Assembly: GCA_002633025.1 (NCBI GenBank)
Contig: NMRB01000072.1
Location: forward strand, 577,059-641,058
Reading direction: 5' to 3'
Length of the DNA: 64,000 nt
Source of the DNA: Notospermus geniculatus
Taxonomy: Eukaryota > Nemertea > Pilidiophora > Heteronemertea > Lineidae
The position numbers and the translations under genes are program-made. Numbering within the stretch: the first letter of the stretch is position 1; each line of letters starts with the position of its first letter. The notes beneath the pieces are model-generated. The model was not told where the DNA came from. It did not search any database and was given only the letters and a program-made list of their open reading frames with translations. Of this stretch, positions 1 through 13,004 are shown one piece after another.

Positions 1-273
1 GTAACATCATATTAGACAGACTTCTATCCAGGTGTGAAGGGAAAGAATGTCCTAGGAAAAACAGTCCGGGGAACAAAAGATCCTCTTGTTACATTCTAAT
101 CTCTGACAATTGGTTTCTATACGCATGCCGCTTATTCCGTCATTCAACAATAGAAGTGGACACTTTTTACAGGGGGACACTTTCTACTGCTACACCTGTA
201 TCGAACGCTGGAAACAGGTACATGTACACTTACCCTCCTTCATTACAGCAGACGCATTTGACGCTGAAACATC

Positions 274-1670
274 ATGGCGCAGTTCGTTACATGTGTCAAC
301 GGCGACGACCCTCCTACAAGCCCTTACAAGGCCGTTCGCGCCCCCGACGAATTCAAATCTGTCGTCTGCCTTTGGGATGAGCGGGAAGAAGGAACATGGG
401 GCCGAGGGAGCGTTGATCATTGCATCTCTGGTATCCAGGCTTGGTTTCCTTGGGACGGAAGGGAGCATGACTCACAGGATCTTGATTGCTTCCAGGTAAC
501 TACGTTTATGTTGAAACAAGGGCCATGATCACAAATTTCGTCCCAAGGTAGGCTATTGCGGCGACTTCCCACGGGACATTCAATCATTTGGACATTTCCA
601 CCACCTTTTCCCATTCGTTATCTTCATCATCCAATTCTCCTCTAGGTATTGGTGAAGCATGGAGACTATCGTTACTCCTGGGTGAAGGTTGAACGTGTTA
701 TCGACCGTCCTTACAAATTCAGTCCTCTGAAAGTAAATGGCTACTCCCCTGCTGTCATCAATGGTAAACTTGGAAAGATCAAAATTGATGAGCTCGGGGG
801 ATGGACTTCATGGAGAGGGGACGAGGTAGTACACTGTGAAGAAGAAGTTAAAAAGGCCATTGTTCTGTGTGCGAGGGACAAGAACCTTACAGATGCGTAA
901 GTTTTAAGGACCGAGTCATGTAAGCAATGCCGATTTTTGGGTTGAACGGGCTCCACCGCACTACCATTCAGCACTGCAGGATAGACGGCCCATGGAGCCT
1001 CACGATTCCTTTTGGACAATATCTTTTCAGATTGATATCTTTTCAGCCCAGCGAACTTCAAGTACGTTGAGCACGGTGAAGAATTACCAGCTCACGCCCT
1101 GAAGTCGGAGGACAGAGAAGGATCCTATGTTTGCGTGTGGAATGGCAAGGAGGAAGGAACCTTTGGACGGATCAGAGTGAATGATGATAATGAGATAGAG
1201 GCGTGGTTCCCATGGGGCGGCAAGGAGTACAGCTCGCACGAGATAGGCTCATTCAAGGTAAGCAATTTTCATGAGAGGAAAATGCAATTCTGCAAGAGAC
1301 ATAGTGAAAATTAGCATTAGGGAACGCGTTTTATGACCATTCAAGCCTGTACTTATTGGAGCCAACAGTTGCATTTATACCCCCGTATTTTATGCAGGTT
1401 CTCTGCAAAGACCACGACTACAAATACAAGTGGACGCAAGTCTGCAAAATCCTGCACAAGCCCCAGAAATATGAAGTCTTCCGAGTGAATGGTTACTCTC
1501 CTGGCATTGTTGACGGCCTCCTGGGCAAGATTTCTCTGGAGAAGGAGATGGCGTGGAACAGCTGCGGCTGTGGGGAAAAGTACTTCACTGGTGACGACTT
1601 CAAGGAGGCCTTGATTCTTACATATAAGGAGGAGGAGGATGGTTGGCAATGCCAGCAGGAAATAATCTAG
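274..1670 (+). CDS. DM9/DUF3421-like repeat protein, four exons, 318 aa
   Basis: Exons 274-495, 646-896, 1047-1257 and 1398-1670 join in frame (phases 0, 2, 0) with GT-AG junctions (CAG|GTAACT, CTCTAG|GTATTG, GC|GTAAGT, TTTTCAG|C, AAG|GTAAGC, GCAG|GTTCTC). They give 318 residues ending in TAG. The start ATG at 274 opens MAQFVTCVNG; no signal peptide is visible, so a cytosolic protein is likely. Exons 1+2 and exons 3+4 encode two homologous units. Each has a first half containing V(C/V)xWxxxEEGT(W/F)GR and AWFPWxG(K/R)E, then VLxKxxDYxYxWxxV and a second half with (K/R)VNGYSPxxxxGxLGKI. The GR...GGKE...(F/Y)xVL pattern resembles DM9 repeats, known from insect and mollusc proteins with lectin-like or pathogen-response roles; here that function is only inferred. 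The intron inside each unit lies at the same place. A weaker alternative is a lineage-specific DM9-derived family. Confidence 0.72.
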
Positions 1671-1787
1671 TTTATTTCCTCCTGGCCATGCTAATGTTTT
1701 ACACATTAATTTTACCATGAAGAAATCAAAGATTCATATATGCTTTAACTCGCGTACCAGAAACACCCCTGTATATCTATGTTATAC

Positions 1788-1793
1788 AATAAA
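1788..1793 (+). promoter_or_regulatory. polyadenylation signal of the DM9-like gene
   Basis: AATAAA lies 118 bases after the TAG stop of the DM9-like gene and is the first canonical signal downstream of it. Confidence 0.5.
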
Positions 1794-2111
1794 TGTATTT
1801 TAGGTGTAACTGTAAAGAATGTCCCCCAGTAAGAAGCGTCCACTTCCATTGCTGCATGATGGATTACCGTAATTTACGGTGAATGGCTATAGAAACCGTA
1901 ATTTACGGTGAATGGCTATAGAAACCAATGCCCGAGATAAAGAATGTAACAATATAGGGCCTTCTTTCCTGGGACATTCTTTCCTTTCACACCTGGTTAC
2001 TAGCGTTCAACTCCTAACACAGTGATAGGCATATAGCCCAGATTATCAGGTAGGCCCAGTTTGCAGATTCACTGGTTGTTCTGCACAGGCCGGGGGGATA
2101 TAATTATATAT

Positions 2112-2400
2112 TGCCATTCCACTACAAAATTTATCCGCATCTAGATTCGGAGTATGATCGGCTATGCTATCCGAACTAAATATATCCGCACTTAATAGAA
2201 CCGGACTTTTTAAACCCGGCAATTCTGTAATGGAAGCAGAATAAGAGCGGACAAATACCGGCTTTTTTGTAGTGGAAGCGCAACTCGAACTAAATAGATC
2301 CGCACTTAATAGAACCGGACTTATTAAACACGGCTATTCTGTAATGGAAGCAGAATAAGACCGGACAAATACCGGCTTTTTTTGTAGTGGAAGCGCAACT
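2112..2400. mobile_element. MITE-like element with internal tandem duplication
   Basis: ATTCCACTACAAAA near 2115 is inverted relative to TTTTGTAGTGGAA near both 2268 and 2383, which suggests short terminal inverted repeats. The right part is a direct duplication: about 114 bp at 2172-2285 repeated at 2286-2400 with a few changes (for example ATATATCC versus ATAGATCC). No ORF, so it would be non-autonomous. Confidence 0.5.
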
Positions 2401-3412
2401 ATAATTTCAAGATGATCAATGCCCTCAGAACACGATGTGACTCTAATTATGGCAATGCTGAGATTATAAATGCCATCAAAACAAGTGAACTGTTGACTAA
2501 ATTTATGGTAGTCACTGATCAGTATTATTTATGTAAAATTAAATGATTACCTGTGATTACAATGATTACCACTGAATAAAGGGATATATCAAAGAAGCTG
2601 CTCTCAGAGTGAGTTGTTTGTGGAGTTCAAATCAAGTCAGAAAGGTGCTCCCTGTCCAGGAGGACTGGGCGGCCGCTTTCGTTTTCCTACTGGATTTCCA
2701 AAGCTTGACAGGAAAGTGACCACGGTGTACCGGTAGATTAGTTATCTTGGACTTGAATCCCTCCCCCCGGGAGGACTTTCCAAGCACTAAAATAGCAGTT
2801 TATAAGGACATTTTCCACACAACAAATCATAATGTGTACAATACTTACAACACATGTAAATTCACAAGATGCACTTGACATCACACCACAAATTTTGGCA
2901 CACAATCCTTCATTCTGTAAAGTTTTCAATGATACTTCTTAGGAACTCCAATTTGAAGAGCTTTTCCGGGCCCTGTAAAGATAAACAAGTTCTCAAGGGT
3001 TTTAAGAAACTGTACTAAACCTATCATTTTGTGAAATTCCTGAGACGAAAAGTGACTTTGTAGACCAAATGATCAGAGAGTCCGACATCAAATCTCAAAT
3101 ATGTTTTATTAAGCCCGCTTTGCTTCACACAATACATCCAGCCAAGTCATGATAATGCTACAAACCATGTCCCTCCCAGATCTGTAAATCAACGTGAGAC
3201 ACCCCACTCTACACGCTTCCTCACATGGCACATTAGTATTGAGATCACACTAATGAGTAATATGACCACAGTGTTTCTGCCAAGACAGGAATGTGGAAAT
3301 GAAAAGATGTCTTCACCTAGCATTGAATGATACATGTTTCAAAGTTATTGTATCAAAAACATTCATCACTTCTATAATCTTTGACAGAAATCAAAGGCAA
3401 AACAATCAAAGC

Positions 3413-3612
3413 TATAGAGGCCTTGCAATGACGTCATCCTGGCGGCCATGCTGAGGGGCAAGTGGGCAGAGGTGTGAGCTGACCGTGACGTGGCCTGCGT
3501 GAAGTGCGCGACGCCAGTGTTTGACGTAACGTCATTGGGACATTTCGCTGCGCCTCTGCAGTATGTGCCCCCCAACAAGGCGGCTTGTGACGTCATTTGC
3601 AAGGCCTCTATA
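3413..3612. mobile_element. MITE-like element carrying TGACGTCA motifs
   Basis: TATAGAGGCCTTGCAATGAC at the left end is matched by the inverted end GCAAGGCCTCTATA at the right, with TGACGTCA inside both ends (3429-3436 and near 3588). TATA is present at both edges, consistent with a TA-type target duplication. The element is about 200 bp and has no ORF. Central half-sites (GTGACGTG, TTGACGTAACGTCA) add further CRE/ATF-like sequences. Confidence 0.65.
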
Positions 3613-3797
3613 TACTGCTAGTTAAATAAATCCATATAAAACTGTCACTATCAATAATTAAACAATAATTAAATAATAACTTGACAGATATAAATTAGAG
3701 ATGTTCATCATGATTGTCAGTCTGCTGGTCATCTGCATGCACGTGCCAAAGATGTCATGGCTTATTTTCATTATATTCTCAAACAACCTTCTATGAG

Positions 3798-4107
3798 GAG
3801 CCGCTGTGGTGTAGTGGCTTGGGTCTCTGGCTAGCGGTCAGAAGGTCCCGGGTTTGATCCCCACTCAGCGTGAGACTTTGGCTAAGTCTCTTATCTCAAT
3901 TGGCTTACCCCACCCAGGTGTTAAAGGGGTACCTAGCTGGCAGAGATGGTATACATGTATGTGAATGTCTAGTCTTGTGCGGCTTGTGGCCGCCAGACTG
4001 TAATACTTCCCGGGAAGTGGAGCTTGATCTGGATTGCACAGGCCTATAGCTGGAGGTAATGATTGTGAAGTGCCTTGACACTTAAATGTAAAAGGCAGAC
4101 ATTAGCC
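3798..4107 (+). repeat. tRNA-derived SINE
   Basis: The 5' part looks like a tRNA internal promoter: box A-like TGTGGTGTAGTGG (3806-3818) and box B-like GGGTTTGATCCCC (3850-3862). A non-tRNA body follows, ending in GTGCCTTGACACTTAAATGT. The layout fits a polymerase III SINE. The 3' end is approximate. Confidence 0.7.
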
Positions 4108-5845
4108 CACACATTATAGGACAGAGAGAAGATTGTTAACGCTTACCATTTGGCCTCGACCAGTGGCCAAGAAGAGGATACAGTGGCTTGCCTCAGCTCT
4201 TGAATTACATTTTACATTATTTCATGGTATTTGCTAGAAAGCTGACTGGTCACATCCTTTCTCAGTACGGTATGTCTTAAACCAAGTGGGTGGATAGAGA
4301 ACCAGTCAACTTCGGTGTCCATGTACAAGTCATTGAGACTGAGATACATGTGTACATCTTCGCCATTAAAGCGAATCGATAGCAGATTTTGTTTACATTT
4401 GGCTGATGTTTGTAAACACACAATTCAGCCAATCAAAATGCACGAAAATTTCTTTGTTGACATTCTGGAGAAGTAAGCAATATGTTCTGACTGGACTACA
4501 AAATGTATTCAGAGAAAGATAAAGTGATTCAAAAACCAACAAGTCAGTAAGTCAGCAATGTACAAAAGTCATGAAAGTAGCACATAGCACAGAAATGTTT
4601 AGTAAACCAGTCAACACAATAAAAATCTCAAGTATGGCAACTTATCAACAGTCTTCCAAACAACAAAAAAATTTGCAAAAGGACTTACAATACTTTTGAA
4701 CATAACGGCAAAACCAGGCGATTTTAGTGTGCCTTTGAAGAAAAACCCACAGGATCATTAAAAGGGTGAAATACCCATTTTATCCTTTCCTGTATTTGGA
4801 AATGTTTGATATAGTTGAATAGGCACATATCCTTAAATTCTCACAGCAACAAAAATCTCGATGATTACAACAGATTATTAAATACCAAACTGACAAAAAA
4901 AACTTTAAAAAACTCACAATGCACGTAAACAACACATTCTAAGAATTTTAAGAAAAAAAACAATGTATGCACACATAACAAACAACAAACGGCCAAGTGG
5001 CAGGTTGTGTGGAGAGCATTTAATCAAAATGGGAGTTGAGAAGTGTATGGGTACATGTACATTACAACTGCAATGTAGTTTGTGTTTTCTGAGCTGTTTT
5101 CATGAAAATTAGGGACTTAGTTCTTGACTTTGCCTTTCAAACTCGCAAGTGATATCCAACCCAACTCAACTTCACAACCATGAATTTGCACAAGCATACA
5201 CAACATAACATAAAGATTTATACTGAGTGCCTCCCCACTGTGATTTCGTGTCGAAGGCACTACCCCCAAGTACTTGATAAACAGTCAGGCATTAGGAAGA
5301 TGCTTTAAAGAAGTGATACTCTATGATGACTGAAGAAGTACAGTAATACAGTATTTCAATTTAGCTTAGCTACATGTACAAAACTTGTCACTCTCAGTGG
5401 AAACCACACTACTCTGGAGGTGTCAACTGAAGTTCCCCAAAGGCGTAAGTATAAGCCAACCTTTTTTATATGTTGTTGGTAACACACAGGCAACCTATCT
5501 CAGATACATATCACATCAGAAACTGAATGTGTGAAGCATGCATGTAGAAACCGAGAAGATGATAAATGGCACTATGAAATAAATAGGCCTAGTGGACATA
5601 CAATCAATGGTTTGAGATTTTTTGTTTGAAAGACAAAATAAGCTGCGAGACATGGCACAAAAGTTTAACACTTGTGACGAAGGGAAAGAACCGTGCAAAA
5701 AGCAAAACAAGAAACGCCAACAGACAGCACACTGGTACGTCGAGTTCACATCATAACTCAGTAGTTAAGGTATAAAGATTCAAAAGCTTCAGAAGACTCT
5801 CCATGTAAGCTGACTTCCCGAGAATCCACTGGTTGGTATCTGGGC

Positions 5846-8800
5846 CTACTGCAGTTTGTCCTCAAACTTGTCAACTTTCACGCAGTAGAGAACCTTCTGT
5901 AAGAGAATTGTCTTCTTCCCTACAAAGAAAAAGAAAAATTTAATGTAAATACCACATTACGTATCATTCCCGCCTTCTGTTAATGTTATGATTTCTGAAT
6001 ACTAAAGAACTAACAGCAAACTACTATTGAAATATGTAGTTCCTTGAGTTACCAACAGGTGGCATACTGGTACCACGAATGAGCCACTTGGTGAAGCTAA
6101 CACTTCACTAAACAGAACACCCCAGGCAGTAACTCCAAGAAAGAAGTTTCAACTTGGCGTATCAACTTACTTAAGAATTCTCGGAAAGCCTTTGGTTTCT
6201 TCCAGCACACACCAATCCAGTAGACAGGTACCCCGGACAACACCATGCAGACTCCGATAGCTGCCTCAAGAGGGCTCACAAACCAAGGGAAGATGAGAAG
6301 GAAGGCTGCCACGATCAGGTAGAGCACAGGGAAAATGAGATTCACCTGGAGAAAAGAAACTACATGTAAATTGACTAATTCTGTTGAAACTCACAAGGGG
6401 ATCTATGTGAGATAACTTCATATTGATAATCTTCTTCCTAGGTCAAGCGAGAAACATTGGCGCCATCTCTGAGGGTTCAAGTTCAATCGCCGGTCACAGG
6501 CCCACTCCTCATGTAATAGAGAGGGTAACTCTCCGACAGCGCAGGTTGAATGATACTTGCCTTCACTGGCCGATGCATGTCAGGCCTTTTCCACCTCAGA
6601 TACAAAAGGCCGAGGACTGGCAGGGCAAGCATAAATGCTTCAATGTACTCAAAGTACGTGATGAGGCTATAGACATCTGATGAAGTGAGAATGATCAACC
6701 CAAGAATCGCCTGTAAAGAGAGAAACACATTTGCTTCAGTGGTTTCAGGTCGATGTTGCCTGCCAAGATTACCAGGGACCGAAAGGGGTCATTTTACCCC
6801 TTCCTTGCATAATCCTGGAGTCAAAACCAGCCAGATCATGATCATTTACATGTACACCCGCATTTACACAGCCAATCAACAAGATTTGAAAATTGGAATT
6901 GAGATTGTCACAATGTACCGTAATCCAATAATACGGGTTGGTCTTACCGTGAACATGACAGCCGGGACTGGTGTTAGATACTTGATGTTGACCAAAGCTA
7001 CAGAATCTGGGAAATGACCTTCTCGGGCTCCAATGAAGAACATCCTGAAGAAAGATTACCAGTAGAAGGATTGAGATCAAAAAGTATGGTAGACTGATTA
7101 CACGCCTTGACATCAGAAATAGGGGCATGTCTTTTCATGTCATTTTACACCAGAGACAGTATTTTAAATCTAATTTTTCTTACCATGGTTAATCAATCAT
7201 TTGATTCACTTCTTCACTCTGTGTTGAATTACTTGTTCCGAAATGCTGAGCTTTAAAACTAAACCAATGTTGAGTTTTTTACACACAACAATGGCATGTT
7301 TGTGTTAGCTGTACGAACCACCTGTATCATTTTCCATATTTCTTTAAAAGAAAACGGGCCACGTTATCTGCAAGATGCTTTCCCCGACAGCCAACCATCC
7401 ATAGCATACCTGTTTTATTGACTTACATGTACACCAGACTAAAGTGTGTGCTCCATATCACATAACCATGTGTACATGAACTCAGGCTGTGTTATTTTGT
7501 GACTTGTATTGCGTACTAGACTTGATGAACTCAGATTCATAGTCAGATGCACATTCTGCACTTAAACCAATACATAACATACTGCTTAATATTCGCAAGG
7601 TTCCAGTGTAGTTTTACCACCAAAGATCATGACTACAAGGTAGTATCTGCAAATATGTCACTCCTCCCATAAGATAAGAAGGTTCATTGAAAAAGTGAAA
7701 GATTTAGACAAACCTTGACCCGCAGAGGATGCAACCATTCAAGCTCCCGAGACATGACATGGCGACCAGAAGAGGCATGGTCCACGCCATCACCCCAAAC
7801 AGCCGGTCAGCAAACGTCTGAAAGAGAAAACACAGTACATACAGTTGATACTTTGATCTAAGCAAAGTACTGAACAGGATTAAATCCTGAGGCGATTTTG
7901 GGGGCAAGCAGGGCGCGCCCTCCCTTATGCCACACAGGTTGGTTTTACACCATAATGTCGAGTGTTTTCAGAGTGGATGACACCTCTTTATTATGCATAT
8001 CAGTGGCTCCCCCTTCCAAATCCTGGATTCACCCTGAAATCCATCATTCTAAGCTTAGCATGGTCACCGAGAATACTTCTGGATTTAAGCTTCCAATTGG
8101 TGTAACACTACCTTGCAATGATAAAATGCAGTATTCCACTTATTATCGGTGGGAGCATGACCGATCAAAGGAACTGCTCTATTGTGTGTTACAAATACAC
8201 TGTAGTTTTACATAAAGCTGTTGCCTTAATCAATCACACCCCCACTGGTGACCAGTAGAGATACTGCCTTTTACCTCAGTGGGTAGGGCAATACATACCA
8301 CAGCTACAGCGTGGGAGCTGAGGATGGCTTCGGGCGTCAGGACGGTGAAGTATGCCACATTGGCCATGACATAGATACCCGTCACCAGAGGGATAGATAT
8401 CCATAAGGCTAGAGGCAGGTTGCTAGAACAGGAGGGAGTGAACAATTCATAACGGGCAAGAATTTCAGGTATAGTTGTATATAGTTTCAGGTGGATGAAG
8501 GGGACAATGACATAACGGGCTCAGGGTGGGCTTGAGGGACAGGGGATTTCTGATCAGTTGACGGGGAATGACTTGTTCTATTGTCAAATAGTGCGAGGGG
8601 ATGAAGGTTGAAATTTCAATGTCTACATTTACAAGGACATCAAATTCTTTGGAAGGATATCAGGTCCAGGAATATGTTCAGGTTTTGTACAAAATGAAGG
8701 TTTTCGGTCCTGGCAATAGTATCCATGGGCACACGCTCAGGGAATTCTCGTTTAAATATTTCATCAGGCATACTATTCATTCATACCGTTCAGGCCTCTT

Positions 8801-11800
8801 TATCTCTTCTGTGACATAGTTAAAGCTTTCCCTGAAAAGATACAATACAAAGGCTCTGTCAACAGACACTACCATTAAGCACTCAAGCAGAACTGACTAT
8901 GGGGGCAAAGATGACGAAATCAGGTCGTGAGATTTGGAAGAAAGGCGGGAATGTAGTTCATATTCTCAGCATGATGAAATAGTGTTTGTTATCTGTCTAG
9001 CCAGATAAGTGTTTGTTTGTCCAAGTCTGTTGCTATGTAAAGGCGTGGCAATGAAATACTGTTTGAGGTGTTTTCAAATCACATTTTACATGTTTTAAGT
9101 TAGTCAGTTTATATTGACCAATATTTGAGATAAACATTGAGGTCAATTTTGTATGAAATGACATCGCTGATTCAGAATTCAAAGAATCTTATCAAAATGC
9201 CTGATTTATGCAAAATTATGGACAATTTGTTGAAGTGGCAATCTCTTCTGAAGTATGGTAGTGGTACAAGACTTCCCGCACGTTCAACCTATGATTCTAA
9301 CAGCTTGGTTTTTTACTGCCGCAGGAAAGATAAATAGATATATAAAAATATCTATGTTGAAGAGCACCTGCTGTCAGTGAACTGGTATACTGTTCCTGAC
9401 AAGAGTCTTCCCACAATGTGAGGCAAATGTGCGCATAACGGTTTTAAAGTGCATCACACCTGAGGACAGTGCTGATATTTGGTTCAAGAAGAATGTAATG
9501 AATCTGCCAATACAGTGTGACCAACTTCACCCTAAACAGTTAACACACTTATAATCTATGTTGTAGGCCTACCTGTGAAAAACAGATGTTTTTATACCAC
9601 ATCGTGAGCAATTTGCGCAAATGATTCCAGTGCGAAACACAACAACGCTAGAAGGAATATGAGGCATATCACGATTGCAGCTCAGTCAATGATGAGATAA
9701 ACAGGCCGATCTTCCTCATTCGAGTCATATCATGCCCAGTAAAAATCATGAAATTGGGGCACTGAATATGTATTATCATACTGTCAACATGATATTTTAC
9801 TTCATAAATTGCACTCAGGCATGTCAAGTTGAGTTTTTCGCATTTTGTGGCATACATGTATGTACACAATTTTTAAAGTAATCATCAATGTATTCATGTG
9901 CTGTAGACTGTAATATTCATCACTGCTTACCATCCAGAGAACGAGAACAAGCCTGAATAGAACGCCAGGGCAATTTGACCAGGGGCGGTCGACGTCCCTT
10001 CAAATCCATCCCTGAAGTTTGCTCCATATCCTGCAAAAACAACGACATTGACAAGGCAAGGTATAGAGTGGGAAAGGTACAGATACAGAATGTGGGGATG
10101 GCATGTCCATTGATTTTATTTTCATCTTCAGCAATGACTTATACCTACTACAAGTACAAGATTTTTCATGTGTCACTGCGCTTCCACTACCGTGGCCCTC
10201 TTTTTTGCTCTAAAACCTGACTGAAGCCCAATTCCACAGCATTTCAATAGCTGTACTTACGCTACAAAGGAAGTTTGGACTTCTCCTGCTTACACTACAG
10301 AAAAGGCAGGCGTACATGTAGGTAGCCCGGGTCTACGAAGTCCCGACTTCCTAAGCCCGGATGTGACGAGTGGGTCTAGATCAATCAAGGCCGGACTTGA
10401 CCCGGACTTCTACATTGTACTTCAGGTGTAGGCCTAAGTGCAATTATCTTAGTTCTTGACCCGGTGACAGATGGCGTTGCGATAATTACATGTGTTATTA
10501 CACTGAGTGACCCACGAATGTGACCTTCTAATTCACCTGCGATCGCTGGGTTTCATAAAAATTGGATTTGTAGTGTAAGTGCTCTGTCGGAGAAACCTGG
10601 ACTTCTTCAGAGTCCGGACCAAAAGAAACCCGGATTTCTTGTTCAGGTGTAACTACGGCTAAATGTCACCAGCAGTGAAAAACGAAGAGAAATGTGAAGA
10701 ATGTGCTAGTATCATCAAGGGCAGACAGAATACCTTGAGAATGATCGATTGACTTCACAGGTAAGCTAGTTCTAGGATTGGCCTTGTGAGGTTATTCTCA
10801 TTTCCACTACAACAGGTAGGTGATCGTGCTCAACAGGTGACTTACGCTTTCTGCAGCTCACTGGCCTCAGGTGAGTGTAAGGCAGAAAGCTTGGTTTACT
10901 GTGGATGATGAATGATTTCACCACACAACCAGACTCCCAACACCGTGCTCTCTATTCCACCTCAGTATCTGAGGTGAAACGGAGAACACCGCATGTAGCC
11001 TAACTTCCAAAGTAACTTACATTGCAAAGGTGACTTATTCACCTTAGTACAAGTTTGTATGTATCTTTCACCCTTTACCCACTTTCAGGACAGCTTTGCT
11101 TACCACATTTATTACCCAGATCCCTGAGAACCCGAGCACTCACCCCATCCTATCAGAAAATGATAACAACTGAACAATCTTTTCAACACAGGTTGCCAAA
11201 CAACCCTCTATCTACATTTTTCTCATAGCCTTACCTACCTACCTGCCAGAAGTAGGCCTAGTGATTTAAGCCTATTTATAGGACATTCAGGGTTCATGTT
11301 CACACTCCGAATTCGCACGCCGAAGATCTGAGGACACGGAGGAAGACATCGATACTCACCCATGGCTAGCTGTACCACGCCTGTCACGATGATCACAGCC
11401 AGTGCAATAATCTTCATCCCTGTCAGAAAGTCTTGTAACCTGGATGCCCATTTGACACTCCAGCAGTTCAGGAAACTGATGAATGCTGAAAGAGAGAGAA
11501 ATGATTGAGATAAGCGGGCCCTATATTTTGCACCATGTTTGCATGGTCAAATATCTTTGCCAAAAGTTCGGTCTCATACATGACATGAATGTAGTAAACT
11601 ACATTGTACAACCACTTCAGTCAAATATCTCTGAAGATGATGTCGCTTGGATGATTTCGGTACTGATGACCAAATTTGGCTTCATTAAGTTCAGTCCACT
11701 TTCATTTATCTTTTAGAGTAAAATCTGCTACTTGGCAGATGGAAGTCCATAAAAGTGGCCTCTCTCATCTTCAAATGCTAAAAAACACTTTTTGTTACAT

Positions 11801-13004
11801 TTGTACACTTTGAGCAATGAAACCAAGGATTTCCACTCAAGTCTTCTGGAAAACAGCCCTAACACTTCTCATGAATGATTTTCTTCTAGAATTAAGGAAT
11901 TTAGATCATGTAATGATGAAAAGCTAGTTTGAAACTGATTTATTTTGAGTGCCCAGTATGAAAATCCCTTTAATTTGCCAATTTTTTTTGACCCAAACAA
12001 CAAAACACAACACACGACAGATGCCAAAATGTTGCTGCAGAGGCAAACATACATTTACTTCCTGGAAACCGGATTTAGGTCAGAGGATAGTCCTCCAACT
12101 GTCTTTCCGATCCAGGGGGCTCTTGGCCCCTGCTTCACTCGCTGTCCACTGATGCAGTCTGGAAAGAGAATTTGTATGAGCCCTCACCCTCAAAGGGTAG
12201 AACACGCTGGAAAAATACTAACTAACCCCCCAAGTTCTGAATATGATAGTGCAGCTGTGCTGGATGTAAACTGTGCAAAATTTACGTTCATCATGCTCAG
12301 CTTGTAAATTCAGTAAATGACCTCATCACCAGATCACGTTAAACAGCAATGCTAAGCACCGACTTCGTCCACTTTCAAAAATGACCAGCTCCACACATAA
12401 ACCCAAAATAACCTTCATTATTTGTAAAGAGTGTAGTGTATCCAAAATGATGACAATCGTGTATGTCCACACCACAACATCGCAACTTACCAATGGCTGC
12501 GGCTGCCAAGATACGAACAGGAACGTCTGGAGGTTGACACGTTTGAAACAACCCTTGCATGATGTAGTAGGCAAATGTGAGGGAGATGACTGTATTTCCC
12601 GTAGGGAATCGAATCACGGAGTTAATCCATAGTACCAGGAAGGCTGGGAGGTCTCCGAAGGCTTCTTGGGTATAGGAGTAAACGCCGCCAGATTTCTGTA
12701 TCGCGGCACCAAGCTCGGCATACGACAGAGCGCCGATCAAAGTGACGAGGCCACAAGCCGCCCAGACGAGCAATGCCGCTCCAACAGATCCAGATTCGTG
12801 CAGCACTCCTTTTGGGCTGACGAAGATCCCGCTGCCGATGATGATGCCGACAATAATCCCAATTCCATTTTGCAAACCCAGGTGGCGTTTCAAGGCAACT
12901 TTTTCCTCGGATGATGATTTACAGTCCCCATTTCCAATAAGACCATTTCCATTCATGAGAGCATTTTCCTCGGAGATTTTTCTCTTTTGAGATTTGGCTG
13001 CCAT
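5846..13004 (-). CDS. SLC7 family L-type amino-acid transporter light chain, ten exons, 502 aa
   Basis: Coding exons, 5' to 3' on the minus strand: 13004-12491, 11485-11360, 10030-9931, 8831-8787, 8422-8299, 7817-7714, 7044-6948, 6710-6561, 6345-6171 and 5919-5846. All phases agree, summing to 1509 bp and ending in TAG. The product has the typical length of LAT/y+LAT transporters. Features visible: a hydrophilic N-terminus (residues 1-40); the TM1 substrate motif GSGIF (57-61); VWAACG and ALSYAELG in TM2-TM3; Cys156 in TCQPP, at the place of the conserved cysteine that disulfide-links light chains to the SLC3A2 heavy chain; [22 protein letters not shown]; a GAREGHFPD loop; and HRPVKVNLIFPV before TM11. 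Comparison with remembered human proteins favours the LAT1/LAT2 branch, implying sodium-independent exchange of neutral amino acids at the plasma membrane; y+LAT cannot be excluded. Intron 8 (6560-6346) starts with GC (AAG|GCAAGT). It is divergent to the RAD51AP-like gene about 5 kb away. Confidence 0.9.
6555..6566 (-). other. GC-type splice donor of SLC7 intron 8
   Basis: On the minus strand the exon ends GTGAAG and the intron begins GCAAGT. This fits the strict consensus of GC-AG introns, and phase 0 is retained into the next exon, which begins GTGAATCTC after CTCCAG. Confidence 0.85.

Larger units (their letters stand above)
1800..5845. other. intergenic region between the DM9-like gene and the SLC7 gene
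   Basis: No supported coding exon. The stretch holds a duplicated MITE-like unit (2112-2400), a MITE with CRE-like sites (3413-3612), a tRNA-derived SINE (about 3798-4107) and AT-rich DNA. The 3' UTR of the minus-strand SLC7 gene must extend into the right part of this region, but I could not fix its end. Confidence 0.6.

Noticed and set aside
10250-10660. Possible degenerate inverted-repeat element with CCCGGACTTC motifs in an SLC7 intron
   Set aside because: Repeated CCCGGA(C/T)TTCT phrases are visible, but I could not define matching ends or a target duplication.
12666-12990. Plus-strand ORFs overlapping SLC7 exon 1
   Set aside because: They are antisense shadows of the well-supported transporter exon.
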